Below, in pieces: positions 1 through 7,563 of a stretch of DNA of 64,000 bases (the first letter of the stretch is position 1; every line of letters begins with the position of its first letter). A model generated the notes under the pieces. That model was given only the letters and a program-made list of their open reading frames with translations. It did no database searches and was not told the DNA's origin. The position numbers and the translations under genes are program-made. The DNA is taken from positions 6,156,501 through 6,220,500 of the forward strand of contig NZ_CP091430.1 in assembly GCF_024734895.1 (NCBI RefSeq). Direction: 5' to 3'. Source of the DNA: Paenibacillus spongiae (GTDB lineage Bacteria; Bacillota; Bacilli; Paenibacillales; Paenibacillaceae).

Positions 1-688
1 CCGTGATCCAGTTGTCCGCATCGGCGATATATTCGCCCAGCTCTTCCGGTTCGGAAGGAAGGCCCAGCTCTTCGAAGATGTCGGCGCGGTAGTAGTATAC
101 GCCGGGGGTTACGTCCCACGGAATGCCGAGCAGCTTCGTATTGTCCTGGTTCATCCAGCGGAACCAGTTGTAATCGGTCGTGTCTTCCTTGTACTTGCCG
201 GCTTCGTAAGGCGCCTCAAGCAAATCTTCCAGCACATCGCCCTTTATGTAGCGGGGGAACTGTCCTTGCTCGACCTGCGCAATGTCGGGAGCGCCTTTGC
301 CTGCTGCCAGCGTCGTTTGGAGCTTGTCATGCACTTCCCATCCGAGGCCGACGACATTGACCTTGATTTTCGGATACACTTTATTGAAGGAAGCGGCGAT
401 TTCTTTATGAATTTCGGGGGAGAAGGTCCAGAATGTGATGCTGCCGGACATGTCAGTATCCGTAAATTGCACTGCCGGAGCATCCACGGAACCATTATTA
501 GCTGCACCGTCGTTGCCTTGGACATTGTTGCCGGAATTACTCCCTGCGTTATTCCCCTCCTTATTCGCCCCTGGATCGGTCTGACCATTAGTACCGGCCG
601 GCGCGTTCTTCGTCCCCGAACTGCAAGCCGACAATACGAATGCCAGTACAAGAAGCAGGATGAAGCTTTTGGACCGCCATGCTTTCAT
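1..688 (-). CDS. Carbohydrate ABC transporter substrate-binding lipoprotein, partial
   Basis: Extracytoplasmic receptor of a carbohydrate ABC importer, anchored to the outer face of the membrane. The frame starts at an ATG at 688 with an AAGGAGGG ribosome site at 694-701 and runs off the left edge, so about 229 codons are visible. Residues 1-22 form a lipoprotein signal ending in the lipobox LSAC (Cys22). A Gly/Asn-rich linker follows, then SITFWTFSP and an LQTTLAAGKGAPDI stretch typical of family 1 sugar-binding proteins. The permease genes would be expected beyond the window edge. A cre-like box lies at 728-741. The sugar cannot be deduced. Confidence 0.85.
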   Translation of the reverse strand, partial: MKAWRSKSFILLLVLAFVLSACSSGTKNAPAGTNGQTDPGANKEGNNAGSNSGNNVQGNDGAANNGSVDAPAVQFTDTDMSGSITFWTFSPEIHKEIAASFNKVYPKIKVNVVGLGWEVHDKLQTTLAAGKGAPDIAQVEQGQFPRYIKGDVLEDLLEAPYEAGKYKEDTTDYNWFRWMNQDNTKLLGIPWDVTPGVYYYRADIFEELGLPSEPEELGEYIADADNWIT

Positions 689-727
689 AGAAACCCTCCT
701 TAAGAATAATGAATGCAAACAACTTCT

Positions 728-741
728 CTAAAACGCTTACA
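728..741 (-). promoter_or_regulatory. Possible cre (CcpA) box upstream of sugar-binding protein
   Basis: On the minus strand the sequence TGTAAGCGTTTTAG matches 12 of 14 positions of the catabolite-responsive element TGWAANCGNTNWCA. It lies 40-53 bases upstream of the lipoprotein start, a usual place for carbon-catabolite control. The match is imperfect at the last two bases, so it is tentative. Confidence 0.4.
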
Positions 742-1154
742 TCGCACTTCTGACTGGAAGCCTCTTGTGGAGTCACTCTACTATCGTAATGGTTGAAAAC
801 AGAGGAATAAATGAACGATTTTTGAAAAACACTTCATTATTTTTAACACTTTCGGGGAGCGGCTGCATGACGGAACAAGAAGAAACCTATAGCCTCTCGC
901 CGGACCAATTCCGGGAGCAGCAGGGCAAGTAAGGGGACAAGCGATTATGGAATCCGGGGGGGGGGGGCTCCAAGTGTTCCATTCTTGTCTACACAGGTTG
1001 AACCGCAAGTTATGGCGAGGTTCTACACAAGTTGAACGAATGGAAGCTATGGCGAGCAGAGCGGATAGAAACGTTCCGGGTAAGTGCCCGCATGCGCTCC
1101 CCCTGATTGATCGGATATGGGGTTGGGGTTGGGGTTGGCTATAACTTTGTAATC
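742..1154. other. Intergenic spacer without recognisable gene
   Basis: No gene of normal length is supported here. The spacer holds a tiny plus-strand frame at 867-932 (MTEQEE..., 21 codons) with a GGGGAG upstream, a run of 12 G at 956-967, a short direct repeat (TCTACACA[G/A]GTTGAAC at 988-1003 and 1022-1037, each followed by AAG..ATGGCGAG), and a GGGGTT repeat at 1119-1138. The direct repeats look like degraded coding or element sequence, but nothing identifiable remains. Confidence 0.5.
1119..1138 (+). repeat. GGGGTT tandem repeat, potential G-quadruplex
   Basis: Three GGGG runs and a final GG are separated by TT dinucleotides. This telomere-like pattern can form a G-quadruplex on the plus strand. 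It lies about 150 bases downstream of a 12-G homopolymer (956-967), in a non-coding spacer. No neighbouring gene or regulatory element gives it a role. Confidence 0.6.
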
Positions 1155-1336
1155 TTGTATTTTATACAACATTGGAGAGGAAAAACCCTGAGGATACGGA
1201 TATTGTTGCACATTCTACAACAATTTCCTCAAAAAAGCGGCTAATCCATGTTTTCATAACCACATTGTTGTATAGAATACAACAATTCGGCCAATGAGGG
1301 CTAAATGATGAAGTTATGTTGCACTTTTTACAACAT
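1155..1336. repeat. Array of four TTGTTG...CAACAA palindromes
   Basis: Four inverted repeats of one type occur every 50-63 bases: 1155-1169 (6-base arms), 1202-1224 (7-base arms), 1264-1286 (perfect 10-base arms ATTGTTGTAT/ATACAACAAT with a 3-base loop) and 1316-1336 (6-base arms). The arms are conserved while the loops differ (ttt, cacattcta, aga, cacttttta), which suggests either a protein-binding palindrome or a dispersed hairpin element. No gene starts inside the array. The nearest regulated start would be the minus-strand lipoprotein gene at 688. Confidence 0.7.
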
Positions 1337-1346
1337 CACCATCCGT

Positions 1347-1530
1347 CTGCATCGATCGCGCGATAGAGAGATAGTATACAAGGCAATTATCCATCCATCG
1401 CGCGATAGAAAAATAGTATGCAAGGTAATCATCCATTGATCCATTGATCCATTGATCCATCCATCCATCCATCCATCCATCGATCGATCGCTCGATAGAA
1501 ATGATAGCATACCAGGTAATCTGAATAGAT
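1347..1530 (+). repeat. Three degenerate ~46-base units with TCCA/TTGATCCA microsatellite
   Basis: Three imperfect copies of a unit reading about CGCGCGATAGAGAGATAGTA followed by TACAAGGCAATTATCC are visible near 1351, 1397 and 1482. Between units two and three, TTGATCCA is repeated three times and runs into about six TCCA and three TCGA tetranucleotides. Such tetranucleotide tracts are slippage-prone. They also create a Met/Asp/Gly/Trp-rich false reading frame on the minus strand, which I do not call as a gene. Confidence 0.7.
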
Positions 1531-1586
1531 GTGGTCGACCGTTGGCCATATCGGAATTTGCCACGTATGCAACGTATACGGTCGAC

Positions 1587-1618
1587 AAAAAAAACCATCC
1601 CTGTCGGAACAGGAATGG
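1587..1618 (-). terminator. Intrinsic terminator after the phosphatase-Nudix gene
   Basis: Read on the minus strand, CCAT-T-CCTGT pairs with ACAGG-G-ATGG around a TCCG loop and is followed by eight T. It lies 40 bases beyond the stop of the phosphatase-Nudix gene and ends the thyX operon. Confidence 0.85.
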
Positions 1619-1658
1619 GGCGGCGCCAGCGGCGTTTCACTGGATTCATTCGCTTTGA

Positions 1659-2738
1659 TTATACAATCGGATCATGTGCTTGATTTTCATTGAATAGAAA
1701 CCTGCAATACTGCTCCAAGTAAATGACGGTTTCTTGATGGGATAATTGATTAAGGAGATGCTCGGATTCGATCAGAATAACCTCGTCGATCTCCTTTCCG
1801 CAGGGCTTCAATTCATCGGGACGGCCGATAAGCTCCACAAGAAACATCGTTGTCTCCTGGGATGCATACCCAATTTTCTTGCGAATCTCCTCAGGGAAAG
1901 AAAACGTTATTTTCGCCGGAAGCTCCTGCCTAATGATATAATTATCTGTCCCCGTTTCTTCCATTAACTCCCGTAGAACTGCTTCCTCTAAGCTTTCGTC
2001 CTCTTCTAAACCGCCTTTGGGAAAGTCCCATACACCAGATTCCTTCTCATAGGTATTCTTGACTTTATGTACCAGGACGAACTTATCCCCTTGATAGGCT
2101 ATTGCTCCAACCGCTCTTCGAACCGATTGATAATGCGATACATCGCCGTATATGTCTATAGTATACTCCGTATCAATCAGGGTTACCTTGCTCAAAGCCG
2201 TAGGCTGAAGGATGGGCGGCGTCCATAATTGATCAAGGGGATCACCTCTGTAGTGAGCCAATATAGCCTTCAGAGTCACCGCATGCGTAATAAGCAGAAT
2301 ATTGCCGCCTCTATGTTTGGACACCATCCGATGTAAGGCTGGGATTATTCGATCTTGCAATTGAGCAAACGATTCTCCGCCATTAATGGGCTTATAGAGA
2401 TGAGGTGTATTCCAGAAGCTGTAATGCTCATCAGGACAGGTTCTTTCCAGATCCGAACGTATCTGTCCCTCCCACGAGCCCAGGTTTATTTCCAAAAAGC
2501 TGTCACAGGGGGTAATATCCAGTTCCCTTGTCCCTCTAATAATCTCTGCGGTATGAATCGCTCTTCGGCTGGAACTGGTATAGATGGCATCAAAATGAAT
2601 GTCCTTCAGTGAAGCTCTTAACCAGGCTGCTTGCCTTTTGCCTAGCTCCGTTAACGGGGAATCCCTATGACCTTGCAATCTACCTTCCACATTCCAAGTG
2701 GTCTCACCGTGCCGCGTCAAATATAAAACGGTCTTCAT
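1659..2738 (-). CDS. Histidine phosphatase-Nudix hydrolase fusion protein
   Basis: A two-domain cytoplasmic enzyme of 359 residues. Residues 1-200 are a histidine-phosphatase (phosphoglycerate-mutase superfamily) domain with the LTRHGETTWN signature at 7-16 and the second catalytic His in LLITHAVTLK. From about 205 a Nudix domain follows, with a complete Nudix box (GGLEEDE, then the RELMEETG core, about residues 242-264). Nudix domains cleave nucleoside diphosphates linked to another group, and the phosphatase half could then act on the released phosphate ester. Mycobacterial MutT1 joins the same two domains in the opposite order. The start overlaps the thyX stop by four bases (ATGA), so translation is probably coupled. 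The substrate is unknown, but nucleotide-pool cleaning fits the context. Confidence 0.85.
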   Translation of the reverse strand: MKTVLYLTRHGETTWNVEGRLQGHRDSPLTELGKRQAAWLRASLKDIHFDAIYTSSSRRAIHTAEIIRGTRELDITPCDSFLEINLGSWEGQIRSDLERTCPDEHYSFWNTPHLYKPINGGESFAQLQDRIIPALHRMVSKHRGGNILLITHAVTLKAILAHYRGDPLDQLWTPPILQPTALSKVTLIDTEYTIDIYGDVSHYQSVRRAVGAIAYQGDKFVLVHKVKNTYEKESGVWDFPKGGLEEDESLEEAVLRELMEETGTDNYIIRQELPAKITFSFPEEIRKKIGYASQETTMFLVELIGRPDELKPCGKEIDEVILIESEHLLNQLSHQETVIYLEQYCRFLFNENQAHDPIV

Positions 2739-3433
2739 ATCAGCTGTTCAAGCGATACCGGGTAGATCGGCTTGATCAGTTCAAGAATGGCCTTGGCATA
2801 TTGCTGAATTTCTTGCTGTGCATCATCCTCCAGCCGCTGTGCCAAGAAATGGGCGACGGATTGAACGGAAGCCGTCCAATACCAGCGGATGTACAATCCG
2901 TAGGCGGGCAGGAACAAGCGAGCTTGCTCCGCACAGACCCCATCCGCTAAGGCCGCCTCGTACTTGGAGATCCCCAGCTCCACATAGGCCATTAACTCCC
3001 GCGTATGTTTCTCGCCTAGCTCCCAGGTGATCGGTTCGCCGCTTCCCTGCTTGGAATTGGCCGGCTTGGATCTCCATTCTCCTGCCTGAGGGATATAGAA
3101 TGCCGGCTCCTCCGTAATATAACGGCGGCTTGACTCATTCCACGCGTCCAGACTGTCGCCTGTTCCTTCATAATGCGCCGATCCCACCACATACTTCCAC
3201 CATTGTCTGGCAACCATTAACGGCGCATACACTTCAAATTGAGCAATCGCATGACGAAACGGCGAGGTATGCCCTTCTTGGGCAAGAAACTTAATGAGCC
3301 GGACGTCCCGCTCATTGAGTTCAAGCGACTCTTTGGAATAAGAAACCCGCGCTGCATTAACGACGGTCAAGTCCGATCCCATGTGATCGACCAGCCGGAC
3401 ATACCCTTTTTCGTGAACGTTTATCATCGACAT
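2735..3433 (-). CDS. thyX: Flavin-dependent thymidylate synthase ThyX
   Basis: Makes dTMP from dUMP using FAD and methylenetetrahydrofolate. The 232-residue protein carries the family features: an early VVNAARVSYSKES segment, FRHAIAQFEVYAPLMVARQW, and WNESSRRY. The usual RHRxxS motif is replaced by RQWWKYVVGS, a variant position worth noting. The frame is open up to 3451, but an AGGAGG site lies inside those first codons, so translation should start at 3433 (MSMINV). It is followed without a gap by the phosphatase-Nudix gene, forming a small nucleotide-metabolism operon. Confidence 0.88.
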   Translation of the reverse strand: MSMINVHEKGYVRLVDHMGSDLTVVNAARVSYSKESLELNERDVRLIKFLAQEGHTSPFRHAIAQFEVYAPLMVARQWWKYVVGSAHYEGTGDSLDAWNESSRRYITEEPAFYIPQAGEWRSKPANSKQGSGEPITWELGEKHTRELMAYVELGISKYEAALADGVCAEQARLFLPAYGLYIRWYWTASVQSVAHFLAQRLEDDAQQEIQQYAKAILELIKPIYPVSLEQLI

Positions 3434-3504
3434 TCTAATTCCTCCTATCATGTTCTATCCATTGTCGTGTTACACGGCCAGGATTGAGCCGATCATCGTA
3501 TTCA

Positions 3505-3690
3505 TTACGGACATAGAATTCGTTATTCACCGAATTATAGACGATTTTCGACGGTTGCGGACATCAGATTCGCTATTTGCATCAGGTCCATTATTATAGG
3601 GATACTTTTGCTCGAATAACGGCTCTCAGGTCCGCAATACTGGCGAATGTCCCGCTAAAGACTCCATAACGAACCTCATGTCCGTTAGCA
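3505..3690. repeat. Dispersed GGACAT...CGTTATT intergenic repeats (four units)
   Basis: The spacer upstream of thyX holds four copies of a roughly 22-base unit, consensus CGGACATNAGATTCGTTATT. Two read forward (ACGGACATAGAATTCGTTAT near 3507; CGGACATCAGATTCGCTATT near 3567) and two are inverted (AATAACGGCTCTCAGGTCCG near 3616; AACGAACCTCATGTCCGTTA near 3668). The same family fills the spacer at 30487-30804. The remainder of 3434-3933 shows no gene; it holds only these repeats and one hairpin. Confidence 0.7.
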
Positions 3691-3736
3691 TGCCGCGCAC
3701 TGCGCGGGAGACTTGTACAGATAGATGCTAGAATAT

Positions 3737-3767
3737 CAAAACGCCTGATGCTTGCGACATCAGGCGT
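3737..3767 (-). terminator. Hairpin, probable terminator of the P-loop kinase gene
   Basis: ACGCCTGATG and CATCAGGCGT form a perfect 10-base stem around a 7-base loop. On the minus strand it is followed by TTTTGATATT. It lies about 170 bases beyond the kinase stop codon. Confidence 0.6.
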
Positions 3768-3933
3768 CTGCTAGGAGAGACTCTCCGGAAACGAAGAGCT
3801 GATATATATAAAATAACATGAGACGAGCACCTTATCTATAGTTGACAGATAACATTTACCGAGCGGTTTGCGTTGCCTTGGAAAGGTTCGAGTGTTAAGG
3901 GCGTTTCCCGCCATATCTATGAAATTGACAGTT

Positions 3934-4527
3934 CTACGATTTCGGAGTCTTGCTGCTTTTCAAAGAGTTAACTTTTTCAGCAATATTTGCAGCAATTATA
4001 CCTATAGGTATGCACCCATCAATAATAAAATCCGAATAAGGCTTTACTGTCCGTATATGTTGAACGTATGTTTCTCTATGCTGTGAAAGATAAAACGATA
4101 ATGTTGCATCCATATGCTCTATAGGATTTTCTATTTTGCGGCGCGATTTATCTCTTCGAGTATAATCCCGAACAATTCTCCGTGCGAGTGCAAGATCTAA
4201 CGGAGTATCAATAAAAATAGCATAGTCTATGAATTCGCCAACCGCTTCGTTCCCATAACCAAAAGGATAATCTAGAAGAATAATATCAGGCTTTTCTTCA
4301 ATTAATTGTAGTATATCATTAACAATCGGTTCCAAATGCCACTCGTTATAATCAGCTCCGTTAGCAGACCACTGGCAATAATCTTGCTTTAAAAAATCTT
4401 CGGCATAACTATCAAATGATATGACTTTAACATTATTCAATAACTTAACCAGTTCTTGAGTTACAGCCGTCTTTCCACCGCCTGAAATGGCCGATATTGA
4501 TACTATCAGTGGTGGTTTACAACTCAT
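3934..4527 (-). CDS. Uridine kinase-like P-loop phosphotransferase
   Basis: A 197-residue cytoplasmic NTP-binding protein. A Walker A-like loop is seen near the N-terminus (SAISGGGKTAV, residues 12-22), a DSYAED segment after strand two, and ILLDYPFGYG as the Walker B region. The basic stretch ARRIVRDYTRRDKSRR matches the lid of nucleoside-kinase-like enzymes, and the overall size fits the uridine kinase/phosphoribulokinase superfamily. The ribosome site is GGGGTG before 4527. It stands alone between two hairpins. The substrate cannot be named from the sequence. Confidence 0.7.
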   Translation of the reverse strand: MSCKPPLIVSISAISGGGKTAVTQELVKLLNNVKVISFDSYAEDFLKQDYCQWSANGADYNEWHLEPIVNDILQLIEEKPDIILLDYPFGYGNEAVGEFIDYAIFIDTPLDLALARRIVRDYTRRDKSRRKIENPIEHMDATLSFYLSQHRETYVQHIRTVKPYSDFIIDGCIPIGIIAANIAEKVNSLKSSKTPKS

Positions 4528-4646
4528 GTTTGCACCCCGCTTAAAAATATTCTTATACGATCCACTGTCCCAGCTGGTTGAAAAAGCTCTGTTATTCTGC
4601 TTGAGAACCTTGGGTCGTCCTATACATCCCTCCGCTCTCCAAAGAA

Positions 4647-4671
4647 CCCTTTACTGCCTGGCAGTAAAGGG
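4647..4671 (-). terminator. Near-perfect hairpin after methyltransferase gene
   Basis: CCCTTTACTG pairs with CAGTAAAGGG around a short loop. The minus-strand tail TTCTTTGG is a weak T-tract. It lies 19 bases beyond the methyltransferase stop. Confidence 0.6.
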
Positions 4672-4689
4672 CTCTCATCGTAATCCGAA

Positions 4690-5469
4690 TTATTTTCTTA
4701 CCGCTTCATATACGAATTTCTGCTTCCTATGGGTTGGCGGGTTGCCGAATTCGAAGTCAGCGGATATCGTGACATCGGCAAAGCCGACACTCTCCAAGAT
4801 GAACTTGAATTCTTCCACCCCGTACCACCGAAGGGCAAAACGCTGCAGTTCCGTCTGGATAAGCTCGCCGCTGCGCCACTTCTCATACTTCAAGTAATCG
4901 ACTTTATATTGATTAAAGAACAGATCCGCCTCGATGCACTTGCCTTCCATCGTAATAATGTCGCCATTCGGACAACGAAAGGTTGCAGAGCCTCCCCATT
5001 TGCCCAAGTCGGAAGGGTTAAAGTCGTTGTCAGGCAGGAACAGGTCCAGCAAGAGACGGCCGCCGGTTTCCAGATGCTCGTATAGCCGACGCAGCACTTC
5101 AATCGCTTCCGCGCGCTGCTCGATCAGCAGGAACGAACCGCCAGGAATAATGATGGCTTCATATTTGTTCGGCAGAGCAAGCTCCTTCAAGTCCGCTTGG
5201 AACAGCTCAGGCGTAAGCCCGCGAGCTTCGCAGCGCTGCTGGCAGGAACGCAGCATCTCAGGAGAATAATCGACGCCCTCCATACGAAGACCCGCTTCCA
5301 GCAGCGGGATGATCACACGCCCGGAACCGACCATCGCCTCGAGAATCCGTCCCTCGCAATGCTTCAGCCGTTCTTGATAATACTCGATATCGCCATTAAA
5401 GGATTGCCCGATTTTCTTCGTTAAATCATAAACCTCTGTACATAGCTCGCCATAATAACTGAAAGACAT
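4690..5469 (-). CDS. Class I SAM-dependent methyltransferase
   Basis: A 259-residue cytoplasmic methyltransferase of unknown substrate. It shows the Rossmann SAM-binding order: motif I as ILEAMVGSGRVIIPLLEAG (about 42-60), the acidic loop GVDYSPEML (motif II), FQADLKELAL (motif III) and the GGRLLLDLFLPD strand. The C-terminal part (LKYEKWRSGELI, LRWYGVEEFKFIL) is typical of small-molecule methyltransferases. The start at 5469 is backed by GGAGGGGA upstream. Not visibly linked to a pathway. Confidence 0.8.
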   Translation of the reverse strand: MSFSYYGELCTEVYDLTKKIGQSFNGDIEYYQERLKHCEGRILEAMVGSGRVIIPLLEAGLRMEGVDYSPEMLRSCQQRCEARGLTPELFQADLKELALPNKYEAIIIPGGSFLLIEQRAEAIEVLRRLYEHLETGGRLLLDLFLPDNDFNPSDLGKWGGSATFRCPNGDIITMEGKCIEADLFFNQYKVDYLKYEKWRSGELIQTELQRFALRWYGVEEFKFILESVGFADVTISADFEFGNPPTHRKQKFVYEAVRK

Positions 5470-5711
5470 CTAATGTGTCCCCTCCGTGGTTTGAATTGTT
5501 GCACGGAAACGGGATCATGATGCACTATCCCTTCCGTACCTCTTGAATAACGGCTTCACCAACGAAAGAGCTGACTCTCATTATGATCACTCACTTTCTG
5601 AACAGAATAAAATCACTATAATACACAAGTTAATATTTGGCAATGGAAGGACAGGTATAGAACGGTTATAACGATTTTTTAAAATATAGCTTCGTAAAAG
5701 GGCTTTCTTGC

Positions 5712-6266
5712 TCACCTAAGCACATCGCGGAAATTCTCTCCCCATTCCGATTCCAGCACGGAATAAATCAGCTCATTACACCATCTTTGGTTACAGAATC
5801 TTGTCTCTCTGAGTACGCCGTCCTTGATCATCCCGACTCGAATCATCAGCTTCTCTGACGGATGATTCTCCGCATTGGCATATGCAACTACCCGATGGGC
5901 GTTAAGATGGGTAAAAGCATAACCGATTAATATCTTGACGGCTTCCGTTGCGTAACCGTTCCCCCAATAGTCGGAATGAAACGCCCATCCGATCTCCCAC
6001 TCTCTAATTTCCGCCCAGTTTAACTTTATGCTCACACGACCCATCAGCTTTACATCGGTCTTCAAACATACGGCAAGTTCATAACGTTGACGCGGATTGC
6101 TTTGCGCATCCGGCAATACCGTAAGAAAGCGATCTCTGATTTGCTTAGCATTCGGTGCAGTGTTCTCGTATTTGTAGGTATGATCATTGCGTTCCAGCTC
6201 TTCATAGGCGGGAAAATCGCTTTCCGTATAATCCCTTAATATAAGCCTATCGTCTATGATTTCCAT
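5712..6266 (-). CDS. GNAT acetyltransferase, RimJ/RimL type
   Basis: A 184-residue Gcn5-related N-acetyltransferase. The opening (DDRLILRDYTESD) and the acetyl-CoA-binding segment (WAFHSDYWGNGYATEAVKIL, with the Q/RxxGxG/A equivalent YWGNGYA) match the RimJ/RimL branch. The closing LNAHRVVAYANAENHPSEKL helix and GVLRETRFC are also typical. Such enzymes acetylate ribosomal protein N-termini, amino acids or antibiotics; which applies here is unknown. Start supported by GGGGCGAG. Confidence 0.85.
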   Translation of the reverse strand: MEIIDDRLILRDYTESDFPAYEELERNDHTYKYENTAPNAKQIRDRFLTVLPDAQSNPRQRYELAVCLKTDVKLMGRVSIKLNWAEIREWEIGWAFHSDYWGNGYATEAVKILIGYAFTHLNAHRVVAYANAENHPSEKLMIRVGMIKDGVLRETRFCNQRWCNELIYSVLESEWGENFRDVLR

Positions 6267-6291
6267 CGTATCTCGCCCCGTTCATCCTCGC

Positions 6292-7299
6292 CTATGGTAT
6301 TAGCGGCTGATTATTCTTAAGTCGATCGAACTCAATGACCTTTTGAAGATAATAGGGACTTTCTTCATTCGCTCGATTGAAAATTCCCAAGTATCCGACA
6401 TGATTGAAAATAGCGTATTCCAGATTAACCCGCTCGTTAGAACGATTGGATTGCCAATAATAATGCAGTTCCCTCGGAGCTTCATACCATAACCAATCCA
6501 GATCTTTCACGGCCTTGTTTTTATGTTGAAGAACCCATAGACTGAACAGAACATGAGGATCATCGGTGCTTATTTTAGTCTCGGGGTTGATATTTTTCAA
6601 ATTGCTGGCGGCCGTTTGAAGATCAGCATGAATCTCCGACCCTTGCGTAAAATGATAGACAGCTCGTACTTGGTTAAATTCCTCGGCATATTGCTCGGCT
6701 TGGGAAAGTTCTTTCATTTGGCTGAAACTAACCTCGGGCACGTAAGCAAATACAAGGGCGGAAATAAAACCGAATATAAGCACCTTCGATAAGTATACCT
6801 TCTTCGTCTTCCTCATATAGATCCATCCTATTAAGACGCCCACCGGAATGAGTATTCCGGATAACCGCAATGAAAATAGACAGACCATGTAAACGCCGAC
6901 GAGGGTGAGCCACATTTGCAAATCCATCTTTTTTCGCTGTTCAAAGTAAGATACCCATAAGAATACAACCGAACAAATCCATATGATCCAGCCCATAACG
7001 ATCCCCCACTTTCCTCCTCTTATCGCATCTTGAACGGGAAATCCCCACCAGACGCCCAGCCGCGTTCGAAAATCATTGTCATCCGTTATAAACGTTAGGG
7101 ACTCTACGCCGAGTGCTGCCGCATTAGAATACAATTGATTCAAGGTGCTAGGGTCTAGCAGCGCCGCCCCTTCTACGTCTTGGATGTGATCCGGAAATAA
7201 AGGGACCAGCTCCTCGCCGCTGAGCTTATAGGCTTCGCCAGGTCCGATCCGCCAGTTGAACATCGTACAGCGAACAGGAGCAGGATGTCGGCCAGCCAT
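6292..7299 (-). CDS. Uncharacterised membrane protein
   Basis: I do not recognise this 335-residue protein. Hydrophobic segments lie at about 98-117 (WGIVMGWIIWICSVVFLWV), 128-160 and 170-187 (two to four membrane spans), followed by a soluble C-terminal domain of about 140 residues ending HVGYLGIFNRANEESPYY. The N-terminus is doubtful: no ribosome site precedes 7299, while another frame just upstream reads MPNEYGRWLADILLLFAV, a plausible membrane start that is one frameshift away. The gene may therefore be longer or slightly broken. It lies 25 bases before the GNAT start on the same strand. Confidence 0.5.
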   Translation of the reverse strand: MAGRHPAPVRCTMFNWRIGPGEAYKLSGEELVPLFPDHIQDVEGAALLDPSTLNQLYSNAAALGVESLTFITDDNDFRTRLGVWWGFPVQDAIRGGKWGIVMGWIIWICSVVFLWVSYFEQRKKMDLQMWLTLVGVYMVCLFSLRLSGILIPVGVLIGWIYMRKTKKVYLSKVLIFGFISALVFAYVPEVSFSQMKELSQAEQYAEEFNQVRAVYHFTQGSEIHADLQTAASNLKNINPETKISTDDPHVLFSLWVLQHKNKAVKDLDWLWYEAPRELHYYWQSNRSNERVNLEYAIFNHVGYLGIFNRANEESPYYLQKVIEFDRLKNNQPLIP

Positions 7300-7460
7300 C
7301 GGCCATACTCATTCGGCATTTCCAAGGCGATGCCTCATATCACTGGCGCCAGTTCCTCTCTTATAAAATCAATGGCCGAACCAGACGGTTCATTCCCTAT
7401 TTTGCCAAAGAGCGGAGCCGGAAGGATGATGTTAGAAGAACATTCCGCCTGAGCGTGCTA

Positions 7461-7493
7461 TCAAAAAAAAAGAACCGCGGGATCCGCGGTTCT
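7461..7493 (-). terminator. Terminator of the ROK-xylB-GH32 operon
   Basis: AGAACCGCGG and CCGCGGTTCT form a perfect 10-base stem around GAT/ATC. On the minus strand it is followed by eight or nine T. It lies 70 bases beyond the GH32 stop. Confidence 0.9.
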
Positions 7494-7563
7494 TCAAGCT
7501 TGCAAGCTTCGTGTCCTCCCATGAGCAGCAGGCTGCAGCGTCCTTCGCACCGATCCTGCTATG

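Noticed and set aside
867-932. 21-codon plus-strand frame MTEQEETYSLSPDQ with GGGGAG upstream
   Set aside because: Too short, no partner gene and no recognisable peptide class; kept only as a remark in the spacer entry.
1314-1649. Minus-strand frames rich in MDGWMDGW across the microsatellite
   Set aside because: The residues come directly from TCCA/ATCC repeats; there is no ribosome site and two overlapping frames give similar nonsense.
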